From positions 496,001-560,000 of the forward strand of contig SSNU01000155.1 in NCBI GenBank assembly GCA_012064415.1: DNA of 64,000 nucleotides, given 5' to 3'. The notes under the pieces were generated by a model. It was not told the DNA's origin. It was given only the letters and a program-made list of their open reading frames with translations, and ran no database searches. This DNA comes from Gyrodactylus bullatarudis. Lineage: Eukaryota > Platyhelminthes > Monogenea > Gyrodactylidea > Gyrodactylidae. The position numbers and the translations under genes were made by a program. Shown piece by piece: positions 1-10,601 of this stretch (positions are counted from its first letter, which is position 1; every line of letters starts with the position of its first letter).

Positions 1-691
1 TAATTTGACACCCCCATTTGCAATCATATTCCTCTCTCTCTGTCTTGGCAGGTTGTTTACCACATCAGACATAATTGAGAAATTTTTAATTCTCTTCTCT
101 TTTTATACAATTTTTATTTATTTACAAATAAACACAGCTATACTGTATAGGTGGACTATCAGCATTGTTTGCGCTAAATTCTGTATATTTTCAACTAGCC
201 AATCAGAATGTACCTGTCTATTTGATGTACAATTCAGCATAACTCGCACCTCCCCTTACTCGCAATGGATTCTGTTATGTTGTGCGCTTTTTTTCTTCAT
301 AATTCCAATTGCATGTACATTGCTTTAGTCTTTCATTTTGTTACATATAAATAGATTATGTGATAACGGTTTTCCAGTTGAATGAGATAAAATTAATTTT
401 GTTACATTCGGCTACCTTAAACTTGGATTTACTCAAAATCAATCTGTTCAAGAGTGAGTCGATATTTTTTACTAGATTTCGTCAAATTATGTGTACGCAC
501 GTACTAAAAGAGAAGATACTCGTGTTATTTTAATAAATTCTCAATATCATCGCCTGAACTTTTATCAGGACCTAATCTTACTTTAATCTTAATTTTCCTG
601 TCACCTGGTTTTAGGTTAGGGATGGAAGGCTTAATAGAGTCTTAGTGTCAAAGAAAATATTCCTTTTTCATTTCCAGACAAAAAGCTCAAC
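1..691. other. Upstream region of the DM-domain gene
   Basis: No convincing coding sequence. The first 107-codon open frame (5-328) has biased, low-complexity composition and no splice context. A good 3' splice site (TTTCCAG ending at 676) lies 15 nt before the DM gene's ATG. The segment is therefore probably promoter plus a 5'-UTR intron, or a trans-splice acceptor. Confidence 0.4.
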
Positions 692-2103
692 ATGCATGAA
701 AATGATCTCTACTCAAATGATGTTGCATACATAGCTGACTGTGAATATCTAAGCCAAGCTCCTTCCTCGAACCTGTGTCTGGAAACGAAGGAAAAATTTG
801 AAAATGTCCAAAATTGCTCAATGCCAACCCAGAATACTAGTGCTGATCGCTACTTCGAAGTCTACCTTCAAGGGTAATTTTTTCTCTTTATTGAGGTATT
901 TCTGATAATACTCAACAAATAAACCTTTCTAGAGTTCCATCAGAAGGAAGTTGCAACTATGCCTCATGTCAGGGACAGAACCCAGAGGGAGATTTCAATT
1001 TGAACAGAGTGAACATCGGGGAATCCCAACAGAACCAAGAGAATCCCTTCAATTATTTTCATCCCAGTCAACTGTTGAGAGATGAATCAGGAGAGATATT
1101 CAGGGCAAAATACCAATGCAGAAAGTGTCGAGCTCATGGGCAATTCTACGCTGTAAGGGAGCATAAGAAAAGTTGTCCGTTCTCGGATTGTTCTTGTGAG
1201 TCATGCAACTTGGTTACAAGAGGCAGGAAAATTGTTGCAAGGCAAATATCCCTCTACAGATCCCAGAGGAAAGTCAACCAAGCAGCTGTACGTCAAGGTA
1301 AGAACAAAAATTCAGAGAAAAAAGCCAGCCAAATCAAATCGGTGCAAAATTCGAATCCTCATTGTCGCAGGTGTCGTAATCATGGACAAACGATACTCTG
1401 GAGGGGTCATAAAAAGTCATGTCCATTCCTAAGCTGTAAATGTGATTATTGTTCCTTGATAACACTGCGGAAGGAGAATGAGAAGAAAATTCGTGAGTCT
1501 CGTCTATTACTGCAAGCCTAGCCGCTGATAAGTTGATAATTTTAAATATCAGTATACTGATAAGTAACAACGAAGATATTTATCTAGCCATGCAATGCAT
1601 CCAACTAGGTTTGATTGGTGGACTAGATGAGATAAAATACATCTATAGTAATACTAATTTTATTCAGGAAGTCTCAATAATATTGGAAGCATTGGGGAAT
1701 ACGTCGACTACTTGTAAGTAAAAATTCCTAGGATAATTTATTTTTCAGACCAAAGGTGGAAGATGGTGAAAAAATGGATTATCCCGAGTATTACATAAAA
1801 CCTGTGATAGCTGACAAGGGATGTAATGAGACCGGCATAGATTCGGGTGTCTCAATGGATTCGCAATCTCAGACTAGTCTCAACAATCAACACTGGCACA
1901 AACAAGAAGTCAATGAGACTCATGAGAGTTATATAATCAACTGTAATCCGAATGTCAATGAGGCCATCAGTGAAATGGAGGATTCTTCAATTTATAATTA
2001 CAACCAAAACTATGATAATCTTTCCTTTGATTACAATGTCAATGATTCCAGTTTCACTTTCCAGCACAATCCAACATCATTCTATCAATTGAACACTTAC
2101 TAA
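692..2103 (+). CDS. Double DM-domain transcription factor (doublesex/MAB-3 family)
   Basis: Spliced model: 692-873, 933-1492, 1668-1713 and 1749-2103, giving 380 aa. All junctions are GT-AG and in frame; introns are 59, 175 and 35 nt and the third exon is only 46 nt. Two complete DM zinc modules are visible, at about residues 121-173 and 203-248. Each has CxxCRxHG, then HKKSCPF, then CxCxxC, so all zinc ligands of both intertwined sites are present. DM proteins bind DNA in the nucleus and commonly control sexual differentiation and neural fate. Two DM domains in one protein is the arrangement of nematode MAB-3, whereas most animal DMRT proteins carry one. No DMA domain is seen. The Asn/Tyr/Ser-rich C-terminal half (last exon) could be an activation domain. 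ATG 692 is the first in frame after a 3' splice site; an upstream exon remains possible. Confidence 0.88.
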
Positions 2104-2816
2104 CAGTACATATATATGAGAAATAACTATTTATGTGAAAAGGATTCCAATACTCATTATTTCAAAGAGATTGTTAAAATTTATGATTTATCGGAAGGTA
2201 GCATTTTAAATTTTGACCCTGTTGTCGATTTTTCTTGACTTATTTCAGCTTAACCATAGTAATCTTCCTAAAGCTTCCTATATACAGTGATCCCAAAAGA
2301 TCTCTATTGAACAATGTAAACTCGAAATCATTGCGCTAGAAGTATTCATAAATAAATGTATTTAGAAAAATTTCTTTATTCATATTCGAAAGGCCCGAAA
2401 AAAAATACAAATGCGAATTCTATTTAGAAAATACTTTGGAATTCGAATAATCGAACTCTATGACCTAGGAACTAAAAGCCGTGTTATATTATTTTATTCA
2501 CAGGAAAAACAGAGAAACAAGTCTTTAAAAAGATATTTAATTTTGTAATATCACAATAATAAAAATTCCTCTATGTTTTGATGGGATTTGAGAGTGGTTT
2601 CCGAGTAAAATTATCCTTTGATCTCCAATAGTCCATTGGTTATGTACAAAATCTATGTAACAATAATTATACATGAGAGAGGACAACCAGTACTCTCTAC
2701 CATGATGGTTGGTGTGTCTATTGTTATTAGGTATTATAAAAATGTGAGAAAAGTTCAACCATGTAGAAGATAAATCTAGGAGAAGGGAGTAAGAAAAACA
2801 AGTTGTACTTTACATC
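2104..2816. other. Convergent 3' region between DM gene and TANGO1 gene
   Basis: The two genes end facing each other. An AATAAA at 2351-2356 (+) is a reasonable polyadenylation signal for the DM gene. No further coding sequence is seen; the 73-codon minus-strand frame at 2537-2758 has no supporting feature. Confidence 0.4.
2351..2356 (+). terminator. Candidate polyadenylation signal of the DM gene
   Basis: Canonical AATAAA about 250 nt after the DM gene stop codon, in an AT-rich convergent intergenic region. Confidence 0.35.
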
Positions 2817-5800
2817 TTAGGACTGTCTCTTCTTGAGATTATCACTTGATGATCGATTGTTTGGATTCATCATCATCATCTTTTCAAGGTCACTTGGTGA
2901 TGGTGGAATGAAAGGAAACGGTGGCGGAGGTATCATCATTCCGCTGGATGAGGTCCTGTTTAGCGTGCCCATGACGCTTGTATTTGGAGAGGATTGACCT
3001 TTCTTTGATTGCCTAGGTGAAAGAATAAGTCTACAATTGAGATACTGAATTTAATTCGTTCGGAACTCTATTAAAAGAATTATTTCTCTTTTATGAAAAA
3101 TTGTTGTACTGGATTCTCAGATGGAATGAATGAGAAAAGGTTAACTCCCCTTATTCATCATTTCGTTGTATGGGGAGAAAAGAGACAAGAATTGTGTATT
3201 TGAGTAAGCATGCATGAGAATAGCCCAGATCCCATTCGATAATAAAATTATTGATCATAGAATGTAGATATTGTAAGAAACTTACTATTAGCCTAGGATT
3301 ATATCTGAGATAAATTATCATAAAGTTAATCTTTCAAAGGCTATGTTTGAGCTCAATTCAATAAAGCCTCGTTTCTTTTCTTCCAAGTTAAAGAAGAAGT
3401 AAATAGTCTAAATTGTTAGACAGATTCCAATAGAGAATCGACAAAGTTATGATGAGAGAGACACAGAAATGTAAGTTGAAAAATTGTGCTCATATGCTAG
3501 CATTTTTGAAAAGTTTCACACTTTTTATCAATTAAAATAATTATAAATTAACTAATTTGAACACGGTGAAGTTAATATTTGGGTGCTTTATTTATTCTCA
3601 ACAATAAGATGTTATTAGTTTCGTTCATGTTAGAATATCATCTTTTTCTAACAGACTACTTACGTGAATATATCAAATGAGAAATCATCATCAGTGCTGA
3701 ATAGAGTTTGGATTTTAAATAAAGATCGATCAACTATTTCTTTATTATTTAGACTATAGTTTTATAATATTATTGGTATTTTATTATAATTTCAAGTTTA
3801 AATTGAGACAAGACATACCTTGAATTCGGACGATTATTATTATGCGATGTAGAGGATGAAGACAAATTGGTAGAAAACTCATTAAACAACATTGGAGGTG
3901 GAGGAGGTGGTGGGGGTAATCCCTTAATGACACCGCCACTTATCATTGTTGGAAGAGGGAAAACATTAGAATTGCGAGATGAGGATGTATTCAGGATATT
4001 ACGCTTGGTTGTTGACTGGGTTAGGCGTTGGCGAAGCGAGGCATTCTCTTCGCGGAGCTCCTTGATGAGATTGGTTGTCTGACGACTTTCCATCCAGGAT
4101 GTATGAGAGATGGTATCGATTTCTTTTCGTTGAGCCCGACATTTCTTCTCCAGATCAGCTAATTCATTCTTTAATGAGGAATTCTGAAATAGAAGAGTTT
4201 TATAACATAAATTTTCAGTGAGAATAGGGTTTGTCCGACTTACTTGATCCCTAAGAATGACACAATCGGTTTCCAACATTTTAAGACGATCCTTGGTCGC
4301 ATTAATCTCATCCTCTGTTATCATATTCTTTTTGCCCAAAGTGTTGGTTAGTTCAACTTCCCTCTTTTTAAAGTAGTTTGATAGAATATTAAGTTCTTGT
4401 TCGGCATGTACTTTAAGACTGATGGCTTCTTGAGTTTCCTCCTTCAGTGTGCGAAGTTCCTTTTCACAATTCTCCAATTTTATTTCCATTTCTTCACGAA
4501 GTTGTTTTTCGAATTGTTTGGTCTTTTCCAATTGTTCCATCATAGTCTGCATTTTCTCCACTTCTCCGCGGTACTTGGCAGTGTTAAGGATTTGACTCAA
4601 CTTCTCTTGGAGTAGGTCTCTATCAATTTCATTGTTCACCTCCTTCTTGACTGGCACCATGATCATCTTGGTGACAAGAATTTTCTTTTTCTTTTTAAGT
4701 TTAATTTTAGGCGAAGGTGGCGTGATTAAATCGGTATCCCAGCCTTCTTCGGAGCTACCAAAAAGATTATCATCACTTTGATTAGAGGATGCCTCTCCTT
4801 GTTCCTCTGATTCTTCCTCTTCATCGGTAATCTCTTGTTCTTCTGTTATTTCTTTTTCCACCATTTCCTCTTCTTGAGTATTTACTTTTGACATCGTAAT
4901 CTCTTCGATACTCTTGAGTTCATTCAAACTTGAAATGAGAGAATTAATTTCACACTGCTTATTGCTCAATTCCTTCTCTAGGCCTCCAATTGTCTCGATA
5001 TTTTCCTTAATTTCACATTGCATCACCTTCATTTGTTCATAATAGTCATGGGCTTGTTGATAATATTGAGATTTTTCCTCTTTCAATTTACAAAGGATGA
5101 TTTCGTGTTCTTTTTGTGACTCTCCATATTTTTCCTTCAAATGGCTGAATTCCTCATTTAACAAGTCATACTTTTGAGACCAGTTTTGCTTGAGTTCATT
5201 CATGTCTTGTTTGTATTTTTCCCTGAGATCGATTTGCTGTTTAACAATTGCATCATGGGCTTCTTGTAGTTCATTCAACTCTTCAATCTTTTTCTCAAGA
5301 TTCTCAGAGATCATATTGGTATTCTTGTTTGAAATAGAGGATAGATTAATTTCTTTTTCTCGTAACTCGGAGCATTCCCGGTGTAGGTCATTGAGATATT
5401 CGTTTAAATTAGCATTTTCAGATTCCTGTTTGATAAGCCGTGATTGATAGAGACCCAATTGTTCCTTTATAGCTTGAAAGTCTGACTGAGATATGGAAGA
5501 AGAGAGATCCAGAGGTCCTGCGCAAAGGGTGATAATTTTCTTGACAACATAGAGGAATATAACAATTTGTGCTACAAGCAAAGACCATGAAAACGAATAA
5601 AGACTCTCGATGCCAAATAAAGCCTTGAAAGTATTATCGAGAAAACCTTTGAATCCTTGAGGACAGACAATCATAAGAGAGGTAACAATAGCCAGGTTGT
5701 GTTGGAACCAAGACATGAATATCCTGAATAAAATTGGCAATTTGATGTAACTACTTTCATTATACTTTCTCATCATATCATAAATGCAATGAGTAAGAGT

Positions 5801-7858
5801 TTCGTAGTTAACTTTACCCTGTACCAGAGATTGAACATTCGAAGTTAGTAATTTATCTGAATTTACATCGCTTCCAACATATCCATGCATAGAGGACTGA
5901 TCTTGTTTCGCATCAGTATTTTGACCTGTTGTCGGCGGGGTAGTTACTGTTGTAGACTGGCTATCGACTACATGTTGTTTCACTTCAGTATTATGTGACG
6001 TTGCTGGCGGAGCAGTTACAGTTGTAGACTGCTTATCGACTACATGTTGTTTCACTTCAGTATTATGTGACGTTGCTGGCGGAGCAGTTACAGTTGCAGA
6101 CTGCTTATCGATTACATCTTGTTTAACTTCTGTATTCTGACCTGTTGTCTGCGGAGTAGTTACTGTTGTAGACTGGCTATCGACTACATGTTGTTTCACT
6201 TCAGTATTATGTGACGTTGTTGGCGAAACAGTTACAGTTGTAGACTGCTTATCGACTACATTGTGTTTCACTTCAGTATTATGTGACGTTGCTGGCGGAG
6301 CAGTTACAGTTGCAGACTGCTTATCGATTGCATCTTGTTTAACTTCAGTATTATGTGACGTTGCTGGCGGAGCAGTTACAGTTGTAGACTGCTTATCGAT
6401 TGCATCTTGTTTAACTTCTGTATTCTGACCTGTTGTCTGCGGAGTAGTTACTGTTGTAGACTGGCTATCGACTACATGTTGTTTCACTTCAGTATTATGT
6501 GACGTTGCTGGCGGAGCAGTTACGGACTGCTCATCTTTTTTCTCTTCAGTATTTTGACCAGTTGCTGGCGAAACAGTTACAGTTGTAGACTGCTTATCGA
6601 TTGCATCTTGTTTAACTTCAGTATTATGTGACGTTGCTGGCGGAGCAGTTACAGTTGCAGACTGCTTATCGATTGCATCTTGTTTAACTTCTGTATTCTG
6701 ACCTGTTGTCTGCGGGGTAGTTACTGTTGTAGACTGGCTATCGACTACATGTTGTTTCACTTCAGTATTATGTGACGTTGCTGGCGGAGCAGTTACGGAC
6801 TGCTTATCTTTTTTCTCTTCAGTATTTTGACCAGTTGCTGACGAAACAGTTACAGTTGTAGACTGCTTATCGATTGCATCTTGTTTAACTTCAGTATTAT
6901 GTGACGTTGCTGGCGGAGCAGTTACAGTTGCAGACTGCTTATCGATTGCATCTTGTTTAACTTCTGTATTCTGACCTGTTGTCTGCGGGGTAATTACTGT
7001 TGTAGACTGGCTATCGACTACATGTTGTTTCACTTCAGTATTATGTGACGTTGCTGGCGGAGCAGTTACGGACTGCTTATCTTTTTTCTCTTCTGTATTT
7101 TGACCAGTTGCTGGCGAAACAGTTACAGTTGTAGATTGCTTATCGATTGAATTTTGTTTCACTTCTGTTGTCGGCGGGGCTGTTACCTTTTCAGACTGCT
7201 TATCTTGTTTTGCTTCAGTTTTCTGAGCTGTTACTGCTTTGTCAATTACAACAGCAGGATTATTTTTAGCATCGATTGCATTCTTATTGACTTCAGTTAA
7301 ATTCTCAGCTCCCGTCCTATCTGGTAAATTTAAATCATTTTCATTCAGAGAACCATTAATTTTTGAATTTCCTATGTTCTGTGATTTTTTTTCTCCTTCT
7401 TTTCCTGAATTATATTTCGTATTTGTTTCATAAGTACCAATGTCATCTTGAACGTGTCCTTTCGTACTTTCTTTTTTAAGAAGATCTAAAAATGAGTATT
7501 ATCATTTTATTCAATCAATTAAATACTTATAATACTTACTTTTAAAAACATCGTCATCAAAAGGTCTTAGATATTTTAAATCAATGATATAATTCTCTAT
7601 TTCAACAAATTCTGAGCGAATAAAATCAACTTTTGATTTTAGATCTATCTTGTAAAAATTGTTGTTTATGCCAATAATATCAACTTTTTCATTGTCTTTG
7701 AACAAATTTCCAGAAAAGGAATTAACTTCTGAAATTATAATCCCTCTAGCAACAATATGAGTACATTTAACATCTTTGCATTTGAATAAATAATCCTGAA
7801 CATTTGAAGCTAATAGAAAAATGTGTAAGATGAATGATAGAATTAGACCACGAAACAT
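2817..7858 (-). CDS. MIA3: TANGO1/MIA3-like ER exit-site cargo receptor
   Basis: Exons on the minus strand: 7858-7540, 7485-4244, 4183-3819 and 3012-2817, giving 1,373 aa; introns are 54, 60 and 806 nt. TANGO1 sits at ER exit sites and loads bulky cargo such as collagen into COPII carriers. Domain order matches. There is a signal peptide (residues 1-20), then a MIA-type SH3 fold with the paired-cysteine start FKCKDVKC (about 22-105). A Thr/Ser-rich lumenal spacer of about 18 tandem units follows (about 216-645). Next come a membrane-associated hydrophobic segment and a transmembrane helix (about 690-713 and 737-760). The cytoplasmic part is a long coiled coil interrupted by acidic and Lys-rich stretches. 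A proline-rich tail with PPPPPPPP, and PPPPFPFIPP in the last exon, fits the Sec23-binding domain. The upstream region is shared with REEP. The alternative cTAGE5-type identity is excluded by the SH3 exon. Confidence 0.9.
4184..4243 (-). other. Stopless 60-nt intron in the TANGO1 gene
   Basis: On the minus strand the segment starts GTAAGT and ends TATTTCAG. It is 60 nt long and has no stop in the gene's frame, so unspliced and spliced forms would both be in frame. Splicing is favoured by the strong donor, by the uncharged cysteine-containing peptide it would insert into a coiled coil, and by its length, which matches the other short introns here. Confidence 0.6.
5920..7165 (-). repeat. Coding minisatellite of TANGO1 lumenal domain
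   Basis: About 18 tandem units, mostly 72 nt (24 codons) with a 57-nt (19-codon) variant. Units alternate between types such as KQDAIDKQSATVTAPPATSH and KQHVVDSQSTTVTTPQTTGQ. Near the N-terminal side a four-unit higher-order block of 91 codons (273 nt) is repeated three times almost unchanged, followed by six single units. The copies are nearly identical at DNA level, which indicates recent expansion or gene conversion. Thr/Ser density suggests O-glycosylation of an extended lumenal stalk. Confidence 0.92.
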
Positions 7859-8045
7859 TTAGTGAAGATTAGAAGACATAAAGGTGTATTGAAAACTTTT
7901 ATACGTCTACAAGGATTTTAAAATAATGTCACAGCTTAAACAAATCTAAATCATCCCCCTGTTAACTGATAAGCTTTAACTATTTGCTCAATTTAAAATT
8001 GAAATTAATTTCTTTCATAATTTTTAATTTATCTCAACAAGCTAA
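7859..8045. promoter_or_regulatory. Bidirectional upstream region between TANGO1 and REEP
   Basis: Only 187 bp separate the two divergent start codons (TANGO1 minus, REEP plus). The segment is AT-rich with no TATA-box placement that can be assigned with confidence. Both products act at the ER membrane, so shared regulation is plausible, but this is inference from spacing alone. Confidence 0.5.
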
Positions 8046-9558
8046 ATGTTGTCATATCTAATCTCAAGATTGATCATGTAAATTTAATATAATTATATAA
8101 AATAGAGTAGCTTTCGGCGTCCTCTATCCTGGATATCAGTCCTACAAGGCTCTAAATAAAAAGGAGATCAAAGAAATCATAAGGGTTCTAATGTATTGGG
8201 TTGCCTTTGCTGGTTTCTCCTGTGTGGAAACTTTTGCTGATATTTTCGTTTCATGGTTTCCATTCTACTATGAAGTTAAAATCCTTTTTATTATTTGGTT
8301 GTCTGCTCCATATTTTCAAGGATCTTCGATTCTTTACAGAAAGCTAATCTACCCTAACCTCAAGAAGAAGGAGAAAGTTGGTTTTAATCGTTCAATGGTT
8401 TTATTGAATCCTTACTTTAATCAACCTTTAATAGGATATTGATCAAGCTCTAGAGGTTGCCGCTGAAAAAGGATATAACAAATTTTTCGAATTTGGTAAC
8501 AAGGGAATACAATTCTTGGTTTCAACAGCCATGACGACAGCACTCAAAGGTCATGATATTCTCTATGATCAATTGAAAAATAAAAGTGGAAGCATGATAG
8601 ATCTGAGAACTGCTCAAAATACTGATGCTTATCGTTATTCAACTCGACCTCAACGTGATGCTCGTGAGTATTTTTGAACTAGACCGAATTCTTTTAACTC
8701 TCGTTTCTTTAATCCTTGAATTTCGTAAAGCTTCGTTACCTAGAAGACGCACAAGTAAGATATTTTATTTTTACCATTTCGTTGGAATGTTTAAAATATA
8801 CTGTTTCTTCATTTTCTTGGCTTACTCTGATCAGATCACTCAAAGTTGACTAATAAAATTAAACGTGAGACTTGAGTTTATTTTTGTTCTTGGTTAAATC
8901 GATATTCAAGTCAGTCTGCAAGAGAGAAAGAGTATTTCTAGAAAAAAGAAGACCTCTCGCACACTGATTAAACTATACATCTACTCGGGGAATACTCATT
9001 GTCTGTGTGACCTGTTTTCAACTGATTTTTAATTTTCATTTTTATTTAACAATTTCATATTTTTTATTGCTATTATATTATTTTCAATCTCATCTCTAAT
9101 TAATATTTCCAGCTATGCTTAACGAGACGGAAGAGAATCCTGAATTGCATTCAGCTAATGTAAGTCTCCGAATTTTAGTGATTAGAAATTTTTACTGCCT
9201 AGTTGGTTTGAGTAGTAATATTGTTGAATTTACTGTTTCCATAGAGATCAATAAAAATTTTTAGCATATATTTTGTCACTTGTCATTTGTGAAATTTCAA
9301 TATTCCTAGAGGTATTAATTTTCCTTCGACAATTTTACAAGTTCATGTCATATGATCTCAGTGTGAGAAAAATAACGTTAGTTTACTAACCTGAAAAATT
9401 TCAATTCTAATCTGTTTTTTCTCTCTTTCAAACTAATTCTATTGAATTTGATATTCGACTAGCCAAAGAGATCTAATAGTGAAAGAAATCATTTGACAAA
9501 GATAAACAAGCCTGTGATTATATCCCGGGGTCCTCCGATCATCCCCAGAAGAGCTTAG
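8046..9558 (+). CDS. REEP: REEP1-4-type receptor expression-enhancing protein (TB2/DP1/HVA22 family)
   Basis: Model: 8046-8077, 8106-8376, 8435-8663, 8731-8754, 9113-9159 and 9463-9558 (TAG), giving 232 aa; introns 28, 58, 67, 358 and 303 nt. REEPs are hairpin membrane proteins that curve ER tubules and link ER to microtubules. The N-terminus MLSYLISRLIIVAFGVLYP matches the REEP1-4 start residue for residue in length. It is followed by the family core GYQSYKAL, MYWVAF, ETFADIF, WFPFYYEVKI and GSSILYRK, then the conserved helix ending KGIQFLVSTAMTTALKG. The REEP5/6 class is less likely because the N-terminus starts directly with the hairpin. Exon 4 is a 24-nt microexon and has a weak AAG acceptor. 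The tail is basic, Pro-rich and variable, as in the family. A second possible last exon lies at 10515-10601. Confidence 0.9.
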
Positions 9559-10514
9559 CAGTAAGATTGAGTTTCTCTAGAATATTACCCCCTCCCTCAA
9601 TCATTATAATAATAGCATGTTAAAGATAAACTCATTTTATTTTAAATTCAAATTTGCATTTCTCATATTTAGGGAAGAAAGAGCATGATCATTTGCCTTG
9701 ATTTTCCATCTTTAATTGTATTATTTCTTGTTTAGAATGATAAAAATTATTGAAAAACACTGCCCTCCTTGATTTATGTTAGTTTGAATTTTATTTTGTT
9801 TCAAACTCCTTCTCTCCACATTTGTTTTTGCTTAAAAAAGAAACTTTGACTCACATAATTATGATCAAGAATGATAATTAGGGCTTCATTTAAGGAAACC
9901 TGTTTTCATCTTACACTCAGAAATTCTGATACATGTAAATATCCAAGTATACATAATGCGTGTACCTGTTGAAAATTTTCTCTGAACCCCCCCTTTTTAT
10001 TATTATTTATCTCTGAAATAACCAATTTGCTTATGAGTATCAATTTCATATATTATTATAATTATAAACATGAGTTTGATGAGTTTTGATGCTTTTAAAC
10101 TGATTTCAATCACAAGGAATCAAGATTTTTAGATTTCTCTTACTTCAATTCTTTATTACACTGAACCGGTAGAGAGTTTTGGTTTAAATAATAAATTCTG
10201 AGGCCCTAATTTATTCGAGAATAGCATTACACGTTTAGAATTATTTTGGACCTTTCTATCCCATACATAGCTATTCTTTGCATAAACTGACTGTTTGCAT
10301 AACTGAACCATGCCTGTTTTATATAATTGCTTGCTTAATTTTGCCTAATTCATAAACACTTTACCAAAGCTCAGTTTCGTGGATTCTTCAAATGTATATC
10401 TAGTTAATTCACGTAAAAGATCCTCAAGCTGACCTTGTTTAGTGGTTGACAGTTTCTTCTTTTTTGATTTCATCATTTTGTGTATTTATTAATTGTTTCA
10501 TATTCTTCCCATAG

Positions 10515-10601
10515 CGTCGATCCACCCGATCTCGAAGAACAATGTCCAAGAAGCGTGTCGATTCCGAGGAATCAATTTCCCTTTTGTCTGCAGAATACTG
10601 A
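10515..10601 (+). CDS. REEP: Alternative last exon of the REEP gene
   Basis: Preceded by a good 3' splice site (TTCCCATAG). In phase 0, as needed to follow the exon ending at 9159, it encodes 28 residues and a TGA. The residues begin RRSTRSRRTMSKKR and continue DSEESISLLSAEY. The Arg/Ser-rich basic text resembles the cytoplasmic tails of REEP1-4. Exon 9463-9558 already contains a stop, so the two exons would be mutually exclusive and give 232- and 229-aa proteins. Splicing evidence is needed. Confidence 0.5.
   Translation, partial: RRSTRSRRTMSKKRVDSEESISLLSAEY

Noticed and set aside
5..328. 107-codon ORF at the left end
   Set aside because: Hydrophobic low-complexity translation, no splice or family support; typical AT-rich chance frame.
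1298..1370. Possible intron (GTAAGA donor, CGCAG acceptor) between the two DM domains
   Set aside because: Removing it would delete the first Cys of DM2 and shift the frame to an early stop; the unspliced reading gives two perfect DM modules.
1196..1432. Plus-strand ORF overlapping the DM exon
   Set aside because: Shadow frame of the DM-coding exon.
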